Shown piece after piece: positions 8,051 to 16,435 of a stretch of 64,000 nt of DNA. The first letter of the stretch is position 1. Each line of letters opens with the position of its first letter. This DNA comes from an uncultured Bacteroides sp. (GTDB taxonomy: Bacteria > Bacteroidota > Bacteroidia > Bacteroidales > Bacteroidaceae), in NCBI GenBank assembly GCA_937890825.1, contig CALADS010000078.1, forward strand, positions 67,687-131,686. The letters are read 5' to 3'. Both the position numbers and the translations under genes were made by a program. The notes under the pieces are model-generated. The model was not told where the DNA came from and did no database searches. It worked only from the letters and a program-made list of their open reading frames with translations.

Positions 8051-9403
8051 ATGCTGAAGACCGTGGCTCAGAAACTTTGGGAAAAATCCGTTCAAGTAAA
8101 TAAGGATATAGAGCGTTTTACGGTAGGTAAAGACCGTGAAATGGACCTCTATTTGGCTAAGCACGATGTAATGGGCTCTATGGCTCACATCATCATGCTG
8201 GAGAGTATTGGCTTGCTGACGAAAGCCGAGTTGACGCAGTTGCTGGAAGCCTTGAAGCAGATTTATGAATCGGCCGAGAAAGGGGAGTTTATTATTGAAG
8301 AGGGAGTGGAAGATGTTCATTCTCAAGTGGAATTGATGCTGACACGTAAGTTGGGCGATGTGGGAAAGAAAATCCATAGCGGACGTTCACGGAACGACCA
8401 GGTATTGCTCGACCTGAAACTTTTCACTCGTACGCAAATCAAGGAGGTAGCAGAAGCTGTGGAACAGTTATTCCAGGTGCTGATTGTGCAAAGTGAGCGT
8501 TATAAAGATGTGTTGATGCCCGGCTATACGCATCTGCAGATAGCCATGCCTTCTTCGTTTGGTTTGTGGTTTGGTGCCTATGCCGAAAGTCTGGTAGACG
8601 ATATGATGTTCTTGCAGGCTGCCTTTAGAATGTGTAATCGCAATCCGCTTGGGTCGGCGGCCGGCTACGGCTCTTCGTTTCCGCTGAATCGTACCCTGAC
8701 CACCCGCTTGCTGGGCTTTGACTCATTGAACTTTAATGTGGTGTATGCTCAGATGGGACGCGGCAAATTAGAGAGGAATGTGGCTTTTGCATTGGCCAGT
8801 ATTGCAGGCACTATCTCTAAGTTGGCTTTTGATGCTTGTATGTTTAATAGCCAGAACTTTGGTTTTGTGAAATTACCCGATGAATGTACGACTGGCTCTA
8901 GTATCATGCCACACAAGAAGAATCCGGATGTCTTTGAATTGACACGTGCCAAATGTAATAAGTTGCAGTCGCTTCCACAGCAGATTATGATGATAGCCAA
9001 CAACCTGCCTTCGGGATATTTCCGCGATTTACAGATTATCAAAGAAGTGTTTCTTCCAGCCTTTCAAGAATTGAAGGACTGCTTACAGATGACTACTTAT
9101 ATTATGAATGAAATCAGAGTAAACGAACATATTCTGGATGATGATAAGTATCTGCTGATATTCAGTGTGGAAGAAGTCAACCGTCTGGCACGTGAAGGAA
9201 TGCCTTTCCGGGATGCCTATAAGAAGGTGGGGCTGGATATAGAAGCCGGACATTTCTCTCACAATAAACAGGTCCATCATACGCACGAAGGCAGTATCGG
9301 TAATCTTTGCAATGCCGAAATCTCTGCTTTGATGCAGCAGGTGGTAGATGGTTTTAATTTTTCTGCCATGGAGCAGGCCGAGAAGACTTTATTGGGACGC
9401 TAA
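8051..9403 (+). CDS. argH: Argininosuccinate lyase
   Basis: Last step of arginine synthesis: splits argininosuccinate into arginine and fumarate. The fumarase/lyase superfamily signature GSSIMPHKKNPD appears near residue 285, and the N-terminal HSGRSRNDQVLLDLKLF and MPGYTHLQIAMPSSFG blocks are argininosuccinate-lyase specific. The product has 450 residues, normal for the family. It follows the SRPBCC gene by 7 nt. Confidence 0.97.
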   Translation: MLKTVAQKLWEKSVQVNKDIERFTVGKDREMDLYLAKHDVMGSMAHIIMLESIGLLTKAELTQLLEALKQIYESAEKGEFIIEEGVEDVHSQVELMLTRKLGDVGKKIHSGRSRNDQVLLDLKLFTRTQIKEVAEAVEQLFQVLIVQSERYKDVLMPGYTHLQIAMPSSFGLWFGAYAESLVDDMMFLQAAFRMCNRNPLGSAAGYGSSFPLNRTLTTRLLGFDSLNFNVVYAQMGRGKLERNVAFALASIAGTISKLAFDACMFNSQNFGFVKLPDECTTGSSIMPHKKNPDVFELTRAKCNKLQSLPQQIMMIANNLPSGYFRDLQIIKEVFLPAFQELKDCLQMTTYIMNEIRVNEHILDDDKYLLIFSVEEVNRLAREGMPFRDAYKKVGLDIEAGHFSHNKQVHHTHEGSIGNLCNAEISALMQQVVDGFNFSAMEQAEKTLLGR

Positions 9404-9437
9404 TCGGATGAAATAAACTTTTTACATTTTTATTGGT

Positions 9438-10430
9438 ATGGATTATCAGCCTTCAGAGCATCGCTATGAGCAGATGGTGTATCGTCGTTGCGGTAAGAGC
9501 GGATTGCTTTTGCCTGCTATCTCATTAGGTTTGTGGCATAACTTCGGTAGCGTAGATGATTTCAGTGTGGCCACTGATATGATAAAGTTTGCTTTTGATC
9601 ATGGTGTGACTCATTTTGATTTAGCCAATAATTATGGTCCGGTACCGGGTAGCGCTGAAGAGAATTTCGGGAAAATCTTGAAGCAGCATTTCCAATGCTA
9701 TCGGGATGAAATGATTATTTCTTCCAAGGCCGGGCATGAAATGTGGTCCGGGCCTTATGGAGGAAACAGTTCCCGGAAAAACCTGATGGCTAGCATTGAT
9801 CAGAGCTTGCGTCGTACGGGGCTCGAATATTTTGATATCTTCTACAGTCATCGCTACGATGGGGTGACACCAGTAGAAGAAACAGTGCAGGCATTGATTG
9901 ATATGGTGAAGCAAGGAAAGACTTTGTATGTAGGGCTGTCTAAATATCCTCCTGCACAAGCGCAAAAGGCGTACGAATGGTTGCAGGCAGCCGGAGTGCC
10001 GTGTCTTGTCAGTCAGTATAGATATAGTATGTTTGAACGTGCTATCGAAGAAGAATCGCTAGCGTTGGCTCATGAATACGGGGCGGGTTTTATCGCTTTT
10101 TCTCCATTGGCGCAAGGATTGCTGACGAATAAATACCTGCATGGTATTCCGGAACATTCGCGTGCGGCACGTAGTACGGGCTTTTTAAGGCTGGATCAGG
10201 TAACGGAAGAACGAGTGGAGAAGGCGCGTAGTCTGGATAATATAGCTGCTTGCCGGTGTCAAACATTGGCTCAGATGGCTTTGGCATGGGCGCTTAGAGA
10301 TGAACGGATGACTTCTGTTATCGTAGGTGCCAGTTCAGTGAAACAACTCTCGGACAACCTGCAAGCATTGGCAAATTTGTCATTCTCGGAGGCTGAATTG
10401 GCTCAAATCAATAGAATTTTGCAAGAATAA
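9438..10430 (+). CDS. Aldo/keto reductase, YghZ/GprA-like
   Basis: NADPH-dependent oxidoreductase of the aldo/keto reductase barrel family, 330 residues. The catalytic Asp-Tyr pair lies in FDLANNYGPVPGSAEENFG, Lys in IISSKAGHEMW, and the His in DIFYSHRYD. The GPYGGNSSRKNL block is typical of the YghZ group, which reduces glyceraldehyde 3-phosphate and methylglyoxal in E. coli. That substrate is an inference from the family. No signal peptide. It lies 34 nt after argH. Confidence 0.9.
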   Translation: MDYQPSEHRYEQMVYRRCGKSGLLLPAISLGLWHNFGSVDDFSVATDMIKFAFDHGVTHFDLANNYGPVPGSAEENFGKILKQHFQCYRDEMIISSKAGHEMWSGPYGGNSSRKNLMASIDQSLRRTGLEYFDIFYSHRYDGVTPVEETVQALIDMVKQGKTLYVGLSKYPPAQAQKAYEWLQAAGVPCLVSQYRYSMFERAIEEESLALAHEYGAGFIAFSPLAQGLLTNKYLHGIPEHSRAARSTGFLRLDQVTEERVEKARSLDNIAACRCQTLAQMALAWALRDERMTSVIVGASSVKQLSDNLQALANLSFSEAELAQINRILQE

Positions 10431-10450
10431 TAAAAAAAACGGGCGTAAAG

Positions 10451-10482
10451 TTTGGTTGGTATTGGGAAAACACCTATCTTTG
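10451..10482 (+). promoter_or_regulatory. Promoter of the tRNA-Gly/tRNA-Leu pair
   Basis: TTTG at 10451-10454, a 20-bp spacer and TATCTTTG at 10475-10482: a full-consensus Bacteroides promoter. The tRNA begins 19 bp later. Confidence 0.85.
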
Positions 10483-10500
10483 CACCCGTTAAAAGAAAAC

Positions 10501-10573
10501 GCGGAAATAGCTCAGTTGGTAGAGCATAACCTTGCCAAGGTTAGGGTCGCGAGTTCGAGTCTCGTTTTCCGCT
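10501..10573 (+). tRNA. tRNA-Gly (anticodon GCC)
   Basis: Full cloverleaf with acceptor stem GCGGAAA/TTTCCGC, D-arm AGCTCAGTTGGTAGAGC, anticodon loop around GCC and T-loop GTTCGAGTC. The CCA end is not encoded. Confidence 0.97.
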
Positions 10574-10588
10574 CTTCTTTGAATGGAT

Positions 10589-10673
10589 GCTCGAATGGTG
10601 GAATCGGTAGACACGAGGGACTTAAAATCCCTTGGCCATTGCGGCTGTGCGGGTTCAAGTCCCGCTTCGAGTA
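10589..10673 (+). tRNA. tRNA-Leu (anticodon TAA)
   Basis: Class II tRNA with a long variable arm. The acceptor stem is GCTCGAA/TTCGAGT with a G1-U72 wobble, the anticodon loop CTTAAAA reads TAA, and the T-loop is GGTTCAAGTCC. It follows tRNA-Gly by 15 nt and shares its promoter. CCA is not encoded. Confidence 0.96.
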
Positions 10674-10682
10674 CAAGAAGTT

Positions 10683-10718
10683 ACGCTAACTGCTGAATAT
10701 CGGCAATTAGCGTTTTTT
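10683..10718 (+). terminator. Terminator of the tRNA pair
   Basis: ACGCTAACTGC pairs with GCAATTAGCGT across an 8-10 base loop (one mismatch), followed by six T. Confidence 0.85.
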
Positions 10719-10747
10719 ATGTCCTTTCTTTTGTGTAGTTGTGAAGG

Positions 10748-10929
10748 GTGGATAAGTTTCTTTATCTGTTCATATCTTTTCAATTTCGGTTAATAACTTC
10801 TCTATTCTTGTTTGTTGCCTGTTGATAACTTTGCGATTCTGCGGTTAATAACTCTGTTAATAACTTGGTTAATGATTTGGCTATTATTTGGTATCTGTTT
10901 GTTTATCATTGTTTTATGCGGTTGATAAG
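10748..10929 (+). repeat. Cluster of DnaA-box-like GTTRATAA motifs
   Basis: Same-direction copies: GTGGATAAG (10748), GTTAATAAC (10789), GTTGATAAC (10821), GTTAATAAC (10844 and 10856), GTTAATGAT (10868) and GTTGATAAG (10921). Intervals are 41, 32, 23, 12, 12 and 53 bp, near multiples of a helical turn. The DnaA-box consensus read in this direction is TGTGGATAA; GGTGGATAA (10747) and TGTTGATAA (10820) differ from it by one base. Confidence 0.6.
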
Positions 10930-11011
10930 TAGGCTTAAACAGATTATTTTGATTTTGGTTTTTCTATTTATTCTGGCTGGTGAATAGGTTGTTATGGTTG
11001 GATGATGGGTG

Positions 11012-11099
11012 TCCATGGATTTACTAGTCTCAATCCATGGGTTTATTTTTTTTAATCCATGGATTTGGCTTGCTTAGTCCATGGATTGGGAAGTTTGTT
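11012..11099. repeat. Four TCCATGG elements at exactly 22-bp intervals
   Basis: TCCATGG begins at 11012, 11034, 11056 and 11078. Each is followed by RTT, and the third copy forms the 12-bp palindrome AATCCATGGATT. The 14 or so bases between copies vary, so the conserved part is the palindromic core and its spacing. Confidence 0.85.
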
Positions 11100-11236
11100 T
11101 TTATAGCTGTAGTTTTGTAATAGTAGTGCTGTAGCTTTATTTTTGTAAAGCTTGCTTTTGGAGCGTGGAAAGCTGTAGATGATTTTTTTTGTTGAATGTG
11201 GTTTGAATTATAAGAGTTGGTTGTGGGGATAAAAAG

Positions 11237-11273
11237 AAAAAAGACCGCCAAGAGTGGAAGCCTCCTAACAGTC
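11237..11273 (-). terminator. Terminator of tRNA-Met
   Basis: On the minus strand a 12-bp stem with wobble pairs (GACTGTTAGGAG/CTCTTGGCGGTC) is followed by TTTTTT. Confidence 0.75.
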
Positions 11274-11286
11274 TAAATCTTTATAG

Positions 11287-11360
11287 TAGCGGGACCCGGG
11301 ATTGAACCGGGGACCTCATGATTATGAATCATGCGCTCTAACCAGCTGAGCTATCCCGCC
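11287..11360 (-). tRNA. tRNA-Met (anticodon CAT), probably elongator
   Basis: Minus-strand cloverleaf with acceptor GGCGGGA/TCCCGCT (G1-U72 wobble), anticodon stem CATGA/TCATG with loop TTCATAA, and T-arm CCCGG/CCGGG. The CAT anticodon is shared by elongator Met, initiator Met and Ile2. It lacks the C1-A72 mismatch and three-GC-pair anticodon stem of an initiator. Ile2 cannot be excluded by eye. Confidence 0.9.
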
Positions 11361-11401
11361 ATCATTTTTTTTTAGCATCGTTTGTTTCTCGATTGCGGGT
11401 G

Positions 11402-11432
11402 CAAAGGTAGCGCTTTTTTTTGTATCCGCAAA
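11402..11432 (-). promoter_or_regulatory. Promoter of tRNA-Met
   Basis: Reading the minus strand, TTTG (11432-11429), a 19-bp spacer and TACCTTTG (11409-11402) match the Bacteroides consensus. Confidence 0.8.
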
Positions 11433-11544
11433 TATTTCGGCATTTTTTTTTGATTTTTTTTTGGGAGACATAAATTTACCCCATTCTTTTTATTAATTAG
11501 AAAAAAGTATTTATCTTGGTCGGCAAATCAACTGAAACAAGACT

Positions 11545-11931
11545 ATGGAAAGACAAAAAATACATTTGGAATATTTATTGAATGCTACTTCAAAAGGAAT
11601 CTTATGGTCGGCTATAAGTACTCCTACCGGTCTGGAAGGCTGGTTTGCCGACAGGGTGGAGTCGGATGATAAAACCGTAACTTTCTATTGGGGTAAAACG
11701 GAACACAGGGTGGCAGAAATAGTGGCATTGAGAGCCTATTCTTTCATTCGTTTCCGTTGGAAAGACAATGAAGTAGCAAGAGAATATTTCGAATTGAAAA
11801 TGACTAATAGCGAATTGACGAATGATTTCGTATTGGAAATTACTGATTTTTCCAGTGCTAGTGATGTAGACGATCAGCGTGAATTGTGGGAATCTCAGGT
11901 AGAAACCTTGCGGAGAACTTGTGGTTTTTAG
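11545..11931 (+). CDS. START-like domain protein, function unknown
   Basis: A 128-residue cytoplasmic protein (MERQKIHLEYLLNATSKGIL at the start). The sequence follows the AHSA1/START-like cavity fold common in Bacteroidota, with EGWFADRVESDD and FIRFRWKDNE segments. No catalytic residues are recognisable. It precedes the LptF/LptG permease by about 75 bp, but a promoter-like element between them argues for separate transcription. Confidence 0.8.
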   Translation: MERQKIHLEYLLNATSKGILWSAISTPTGLEGWFADRVESDDKTVTFYWGKTEHRVAEIVALRAYSFIRFRWKDNEVAREYFELKMTNSELTNDFVLEITDFSSASDVDDQRELWESQVETLRRTCGF

Positions 11932-11973
11932 TTAACTTTCGATTAAAAATTTTACGTACTCCTTTTTTTGTGC

Positions 11974-11981
11974 TACTTTTG
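11974..11981 (+). promoter_or_regulatory. -7 element before the LptF/LptG permease
   Basis: TACTTTTG matches TAnnTTTG. It overlaps an in-frame GTG at 11981, which supports the later ATG at 12008 as the real start. Confidence 0.55.
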
Positions 11982-12007
11982 TGACCTCATTGCATGAATT
12001 GAGTAAA

Positions 12008-13906
12008 ATGCTGCGCATAAAAAAGTTAGATATATTTATTTTAAAGAGCTTTTGTCTGCTCTTTATGGGTACTTTCTTCATCTGTCTGTTCATCTTCATG
12101 ATGCAATTTTTGTGGAAGTATGTAGACGAGATGGTAGGAAAGGGGTTGGAAATGTCCGTTTTGGGACAGTTTTTCTTTTATTCGGCGCTTACACTGGTGC
12201 CAGTTTCGTTGCCGCTTGCTGTATTGTTGGCAGCTCTAATCACCTTCGGTAATTTCGGAGAGCGTTTTGAGTTGCTGGCCATGAAAGCAGCCGGCATTTC
12301 GCTGATGAAGATTATGCGTCCGCTGATTGTCTTCATTTCTATAATTTGTTGCGTATCGTTCTATTTCCAAAATGTAATAGGCCCTAATGCACAGGCTAAG
12401 TTATGGACGTTGCTGCTCTCTATGAAACAAAAATCGCCCGAGGTAGATATACCTGAAGGGGTGTTTTATGATGAAATCGATGGTTATAACCTCTATGTAA
12501 AGCATAAGAACCGTAATACGGGTATGCTTTATGAAGTAACTATATATAATTTTGAAAAGGGATTTGAGAATGCGCAGATAATCAGAGCCGATTCCGGTAG
12601 GCTGGAGATGACGGCCGATAAGCAGCATCTGTATTTGCATTTATACAGTGGTGAGCAATTTGAGAATCTTAAATCGCAGAGCATGAGCCAGCGTAATGTG
12701 CCTTATCGTAGGGAGACGTTTCGTGAAAAACATGCCATTATAGAATTCAATTCAGACTTCAACATGGTGGATGCCGGCATCATGAGTAACCAATCGAGTA
12801 GTAAGAATATGGCGATGCTGCAAGCGGGTATCGATTCTATGAAAGTTCAGACGGATAGTGTGGGACGCGTGTATTTCAATGAAGCCATGTCGGGTACGTA
12901 TCGCAAGCCTGCAGCTCTTACTAAAGCCGATTCGGCTAAGATAGAAAAGATGGCATCAGGAAGTTATAAGGTGGATAGCTTGTTCGGCGTGTCTACTTTG
13001 AACCAGAAGCAGAAAATTATGCAGTCTGCTACAAGTCGTGCCGAGAGTGTCACCAGCGACTGGAGTTTTAAAAGTTATAATCTGTCGCAGACGGAGCATA
13101 GCATGCGCCGTCATATGACTGCCTGGCATGAAAAACTCACTTTATCATTAGCTTGTCTCATCTTTTTCTTTATCGGTGCGCCTTTAGGAGGTATTATTCG
13201 TAAAGGAGGGTTGGGCATGCCTGTAGTGGTATCGGTATTAATTTTTATCATCTATTATATTATTAATAATACGGGTTATAAAATGGCCCGAGATGGCAAA
13301 TGGATAGTCTGGATGGGCATGTGGACGAGTACGGCCATTTTGGCACCACTTGGTGCTTTCCTTACTTATAAATCCAATAATGACTCGGTGGTTCTAAATG
13401 CGGATGCTTATATCAACTGGTTTAAGAAAGTGGTGGGTATCAGGAGTATTCGGCATTTGTTCAGAAAAGAAGTGGTAATTCAAGATCCGGATTACTTACG
13501 TCTACCAGGCGATTTAAAACGCCTGTCTGCCGATTGTGAACAGTACCGCCGGCAGAAGATGTTGAAACGTATGCCGAATTATTTCCGTTTGTGGATGAAC
13601 GATGCCGATGATGTGGTGATGGAAGAATTGAATGAGCGGATGGAAGGCTTGATAGACGAGATGTCGAACACGCGTTCCATGCCTTTGTTACAGTTCTTGA
13701 ATAACTATCCGATTATTCCGGTGCGTGCGCATTTGAGACCTTTCCGTCAGTATTGGATGAATGTGTTATGCGGGTTGTTCTTTCCCGTAGGTCTGTTCTT
13801 CTATATTCGCATATGGATATTCCGTATCCGGCTGGATAAAGATATGCAACGGGTAATTGAGACGAATAAGAATGTTTGCCGGGTAATAGAGGCGATGAAT
13901 GAGTAA
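12008..13906 (+). CDS. LptF/LptG-family permease (YjgP/YjgQ)
   Basis: Inner-membrane part of the ABC machine that extracts lipopolysaccharide toward the outer membrane. The N-terminus (LDIFILKSFCLLFMGTFFIC) is the family's first membrane segment. There follow more helices, a long periplasmic domain at roughly residues 125-370, and a second helix group beginning SLACLIFFFIGAPLGGIIRK, a characteristic Lpt permease stretch. At 632 residues it is far longer than E. coli LptF or LptG (about 360); the extra part is a cytoplasmic C-terminal extension ending in one more hydrophobic segment. I cannot tell LptF from LptG. It is 19 nt before ribBA. Confidence 0.9.
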   Translation: MLRIKKLDIFILKSFCLLFMGTFFICLFIFMMQFLWKYVDEMVGKGLEMSVLGQFFFYSALTLVPVSLPLAVLLAALITFGNFGERFELLAMKAAGISLMKIMRPLIVFISIICCVSFYFQNVIGPNAQAKLWTLLLSMKQKSPEVDIPEGVFYDEIDGYNLYVKHKNRNTGMLYEVTIYNFEKGFENAQIIRADSGRLEMTADKQHLYLHLYSGEQFENLKSQSMSQRNVPYRRETFREKHAIIEFNSDFNMVDAGIMSNQSSSKNMAMLQAGIDSMKVQTDSVGRVYFNEAMSGTYRKPAALTKADSAKIEKMASGSYKVDSLFGVSTLNQKQKIMQSATSRAESVTSDWSFKSYNLSQTEHSMRRHMTAWHEKLTLSLACLIFFFIGAPLGGIIRKGGLGMPVVVSVLIFIIYYIINNTGYKMARDGKWIVWMGMWTSTAILAPLGAFLTYKSNNDSVVLNADAYINWFKKVVGIRSIRHLFRKEVVIQDPDYLRLPGDLKRLSADCEQYRRQKMLKRMPNYFRLWMNDADDVVMEELNERMEGLIDEMSNTRSMPLLQFLNNYPIIPVRAHLRPFRQYWMNVLCGLFFPVGLFFYIRIWIFRIRLDKDMQRVIETNKNVCRVIEAMNE

Positions 13907-13925
13907 TAATAACGAAGAATGAGAT

Positions 13926-15140
13926 ATGGAAAATGTAAAGTTGGATAAAATAGAAGAAGCTATTGAGGAATTCAAGGCTGGTAACTTTGTGATTGTGGTA
14001 GATGATGAAGACCGCGAGAATGAAGGAGACTTGATCATTGCAGCTGAAAAGATTACACCTGAAAAGGTGAATTTTATGCTGAAGCATGCGCGCGGGGTAT
14101 TATGCGCTCCTGTTACGGTATCGCGTTGTAAAGAATTGGATTTGCCTCATCAGGTGTTGGATAATACTTCTGTATTGGGTACACCGTTTACTGTTACTAT
14201 CGATAAACTGGAAGGTTGTTCGACCGGTGTATCGGCCGCCGACCGTGCTGCTACTATTCAGGCATTGGCCGATCCGGCTTCCACACCGTCTACATTCGGT
14301 CGTCCTGGGCATATCAATCCTTTGTATGCGCAAGAAAAAGGCGTGTTGCGCAGAGCTGGTCATACTGAGGCCACCATTGACCTTTGCAGAATGGCCGGTC
14401 TTTATCCGGCAGGTGCATTGATGGAAATCATGAGTGACGACGGTACGATGGCTCGACTGCCGGAATTACGCAAGATGGCTGATGAATATAATCTGAAGCT
14501 TATCTCTATCCGTGATATGATAGCATACCGTTTGAAGCAGGAGTCTATCGTAGATAAGGGAGTGGAAGTAAGTATGCCCACTGAATATGGTGATTTCCGC
14601 TTAATTCCTTTCCGTCAGAAATCCAACGGATTGGATCATGTTGCCTTGTTCAAGGGAACTTGGGAGGCTGATGAACCGGTATTGGTACGTGTGCATTCCT
14701 CTTGTGCCACGGGAGATATCTTTGCCTCTAAGCGTTGTGACTGTGGTGAGCAGCTGCACAAAGCCATGCAGCAGATAGAAAAAGCCGGCAAGGGTGTGGT
14801 AGTTTACCTTAATCAGGAAGGACGAGGTATCGGTCTGATGGAAAAGATCAAGGCTTATAAGTTGCAAGAAGATGGATTGGATACCGTTGATGCCAATATC
14901 TGTCTGGGGCATCTTGCTGATGAGCGGGATTACGGGGTAGGTGCACAGATTTTGAGAGAGATTGGTGTACATAAGATGCGTCTGCTGACCAATAATCCAG
15001 TGAAGCGAGTAGGCTTGGAAGCTTATGGATTGGAGATTACAGAAATAGTGCCTATAGAGACCACCCCTAATCCGTATAATGAGCGCTATTTGCGCACGAA
15101 GAAAGAACGGATGGGACACACATTGCATTTCAATAAATAA
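13926..15140 (+). CDS. ribBA: Bifunctional DHBP synthase / GTP cyclohydrolase II
   Basis: Makes both precursors of riboflavin: 3,4-dihydroxy-2-butanone 4-phosphate from ribulose 5-phosphate (N-terminal RibB, residues 1 to about 200) and the pyrimidine from GTP (C-terminal RibA). RibB motifs are VVDDEDRENEGDL and GHTEATIDLCRMAG. The RibA zinc site is SSCATGDIFASKRCDCGEQL, with YLNQEGRGIGL after it. At 404 residues it is a normal fused enzyme. It lies between the permease and aspC genes, 19 and 23 nt apart. Confidence 0.97.
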   Translation: MENVKLDKIEEAIEEFKAGNFVIVVDDEDRENEGDLIIAAEKITPEKVNFMLKHARGVLCAPVTVSRCKELDLPHQVLDNTSVLGTPFTVTIDKLEGCSTGVSAADRAATIQALADPASTPSTFGRPGHINPLYAQEKGVLRRAGHTEATIDLCRMAGLYPAGALMEIMSDDGTMARLPELRKMADEYNLKLISIRDMIAYRLKQESIVDKGVEVSMPTEYGDFRLIPFRQKSNGLDHVALFKGTWEADEPVLVRVHSSCATGDIFASKRCDCGEQLHKAMQQIEKAGKGVVVYLNQEGRGIGLMEKIKAYKLQEDGLDTVDANICLGHLADERDYGVGAQILREIGVHKMRLLTNNPVKRVGLEAYGLEITEIVPIETTPNPYNERYLRTKKERMGHTLHFNK

Positions 15141-15163
15141 GATAATCAAAATTTAAGAAGAAA

Positions 15164-16357
15164 ATGAACCAATTGTCGGATCGTTTAAACAGTCTGTCGC
15201 CTTCGGCTACGTTGGCGATGTCACAAAAGAGCGCAGAGCTGAAGGCTCAGGGCGTGGATGTAATTAATTTGAGCGTGGGAGAACCGGATTTCAATACTCC
15301 CGATCATATTAAAGAAGCTGCCAAAAAAGCTATTGATGAGAATTTCTCTCGTTATTCTCCTGTACCGGGATATCCTGCTTTGCGTAATGCTATTGTGGAA
15401 AAACTGAAAAATGAAAATGGGCTGGAATATACAGCTGCTCAGATTTCGTGTGCAAATGGTGCTAAACAGTCTGTTTGTAATGCAGTTTTGGTATTGGTTA
15501 ATCCTGGAGATGAAGTGATAGTGCCCGCACCTTATTGGGTGAGTTATCCGGAGATGGTGAAACTGGCAGAAGGAACTCCAGTAATTGTGCCGGCAGGTAT
15601 AGAACAAGACTTCAAGATAACACCTGCTCAGTTAGAAGCTGCCATCACGCCGAAGACTAAGGCCTTGATTCTTTGTTCTCCGTCTAACCCTACCGGTTCT
15701 GTGTACAGCAAGGAAGAATTGGAAGGCTTGGTAGCTGTATTGAAGAATCATCCCCAGGTATTTGTAATCGCTGATGAAATCTACGAGCATATCAACTATA
15801 TTGGCAAGCATCAGAGCATTGCACAGTTTGAAGAAATGAAGGAACGTACTGTTATTGTAAACGGTGTTTCTAAGGCTTATGCAATGACAGGTTGGCGTAT
15901 CGGTTTCATTGCCGGACCGGAATGGTTGGTAAAAGCGTGCAACAAGTTGCAGGGGCAATATACTTCAGGTCCTTGTTCTGTATCACAAAAGGCTGCGGAA
16001 GCAGCGTATACTGGTTCACAAGAACCTGTAGAGGAAATGCGTAAGGCTTTTGAACGTCGTCGCGATTTGATTGTAAAATTGGCTAAGGATGTTCCGGGCT
16101 TTGAAGTGAATGTGCCTCAGGGTGCTTTCTATCTTTTCCCCAAGTGTGACTCTTTCTTTGGAAAGTCTGCAGGCGACCGTAAAGTAGAGAATTCCGATGA
16201 TTTAGCTATGTATCTGCTTGAAGTTGCTCACGTGGCTTGTGTGGGGGGTGCATCGTTTGGGGCACCTGAGTGTATTCGCATGAGTTATGCTACAAGTGAT
16301 GAAAACATCGTAGAAGCTATTCGTCGTATCAAGGAAGCTTTGGCATTACTGAAATAA
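15164..16357 (+). CDS. aspC: Pyridoxal-phosphate aminotransferase, aspartate type
   Basis: Class I/II aminotransferase of the thermophilic-type aspartate aminotransferase group, exchanging amino groups between aspartate and 2-oxoglutarate. The 397-residue protein has NLSVGEPDFNTPDHIKEA at the start, CSPSNPTGSVYSKEE in the middle and the PLP-lysine motif VSKAYAMTGWRIGF at about residues 235-248. The C-terminal IRMSYATSDENI carries the substrate-carboxylate Arg. Exact substrate preference is inferred. It ends the lptF/G-ribBA-aspC run and is followed by a strong hairpin. Confidence 0.92.
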   Translation: MNQLSDRLNSLSPSATLAMSQKSAELKAQGVDVINLSVGEPDFNTPDHIKEAAKKAIDENFSRYSPVPGYPALRNAIVEKLKNENGLEYTAAQISCANGAKQSVCNAVLVLVNPGDEVIVPAPYWVSYPEMVKLAEGTPVIVPAGIEQDFKITPAQLEAAITPKTKALILCSPSNPTGSVYSKEELEGLVAVLKNHPQVFVIADEIYEHINYIGKHQSIAQFEEMKERTVIVNGVSKAYAMTGWRIGFIAGPEWLVKACNKLQGQYTSGPCSVSQKAAEAAYTGSQEPVEEMRKAFERRRDLIVKLAKDVPGFEVNVPQGAFYLFPKCDSFFGKSAGDRKVENSDDLAMYLLEVAHVACVGGASFGAPECIRMSYATSDENIVEAIRRIKEALALLK

Positions 16358-16381
16358 GTTGGTGTTATAGATATAAAAAAG

Positions 16382-16412
16382 CAGCCCGGCTATCAAACTG
16401 ATAGCCGGGCTG
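16382..16412. terminator. Bidirectional terminator between aspC and ferredoxin
   Basis: A perfect 13-bp stem (CAGCCCGGCTATC/GATAGCCGGGCTG) with a 5-base loop, flanked by A6 on the left and TTT on the right. It separates convergent genes and can serve both; the run of A suits the minus-strand ferredoxin best. Confidence 0.85.
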
Positions 16413-16435
16413 TTTCATACATTCTTAAGATTGTA

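Larger units (their letters stand above)
10719..11235. other. Long G/T-rich non-coding region between tRNA genes
   Basis: About 0.5 kb with no credible coding frame. A hand count of four 60-base lines (10921-11040 and 11101-11220) gave A 53, C 19, G 63, T 105 on the plus strand, an extreme strand bias. It contains a cluster of GTTRATAAC motifs and four TCCATGG elements at 22-bp spacing, both listed separately. It could be an origin-like or other protein-binding region; the function is unknown. Confidence 0.7.

Noticed and set aside
10456..10689. Open frame of 77 codons over the tRNA pair
   Set aside because: It is read through two complete tRNA genes and has no protein-like character.
13700..13925. 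FMN riboswitch before ribBA
   Set aside because: Only 19 nt separate the permease stop and the ribBA start, and no conserved FMN-element motifs are seen there or upstream of ribD.
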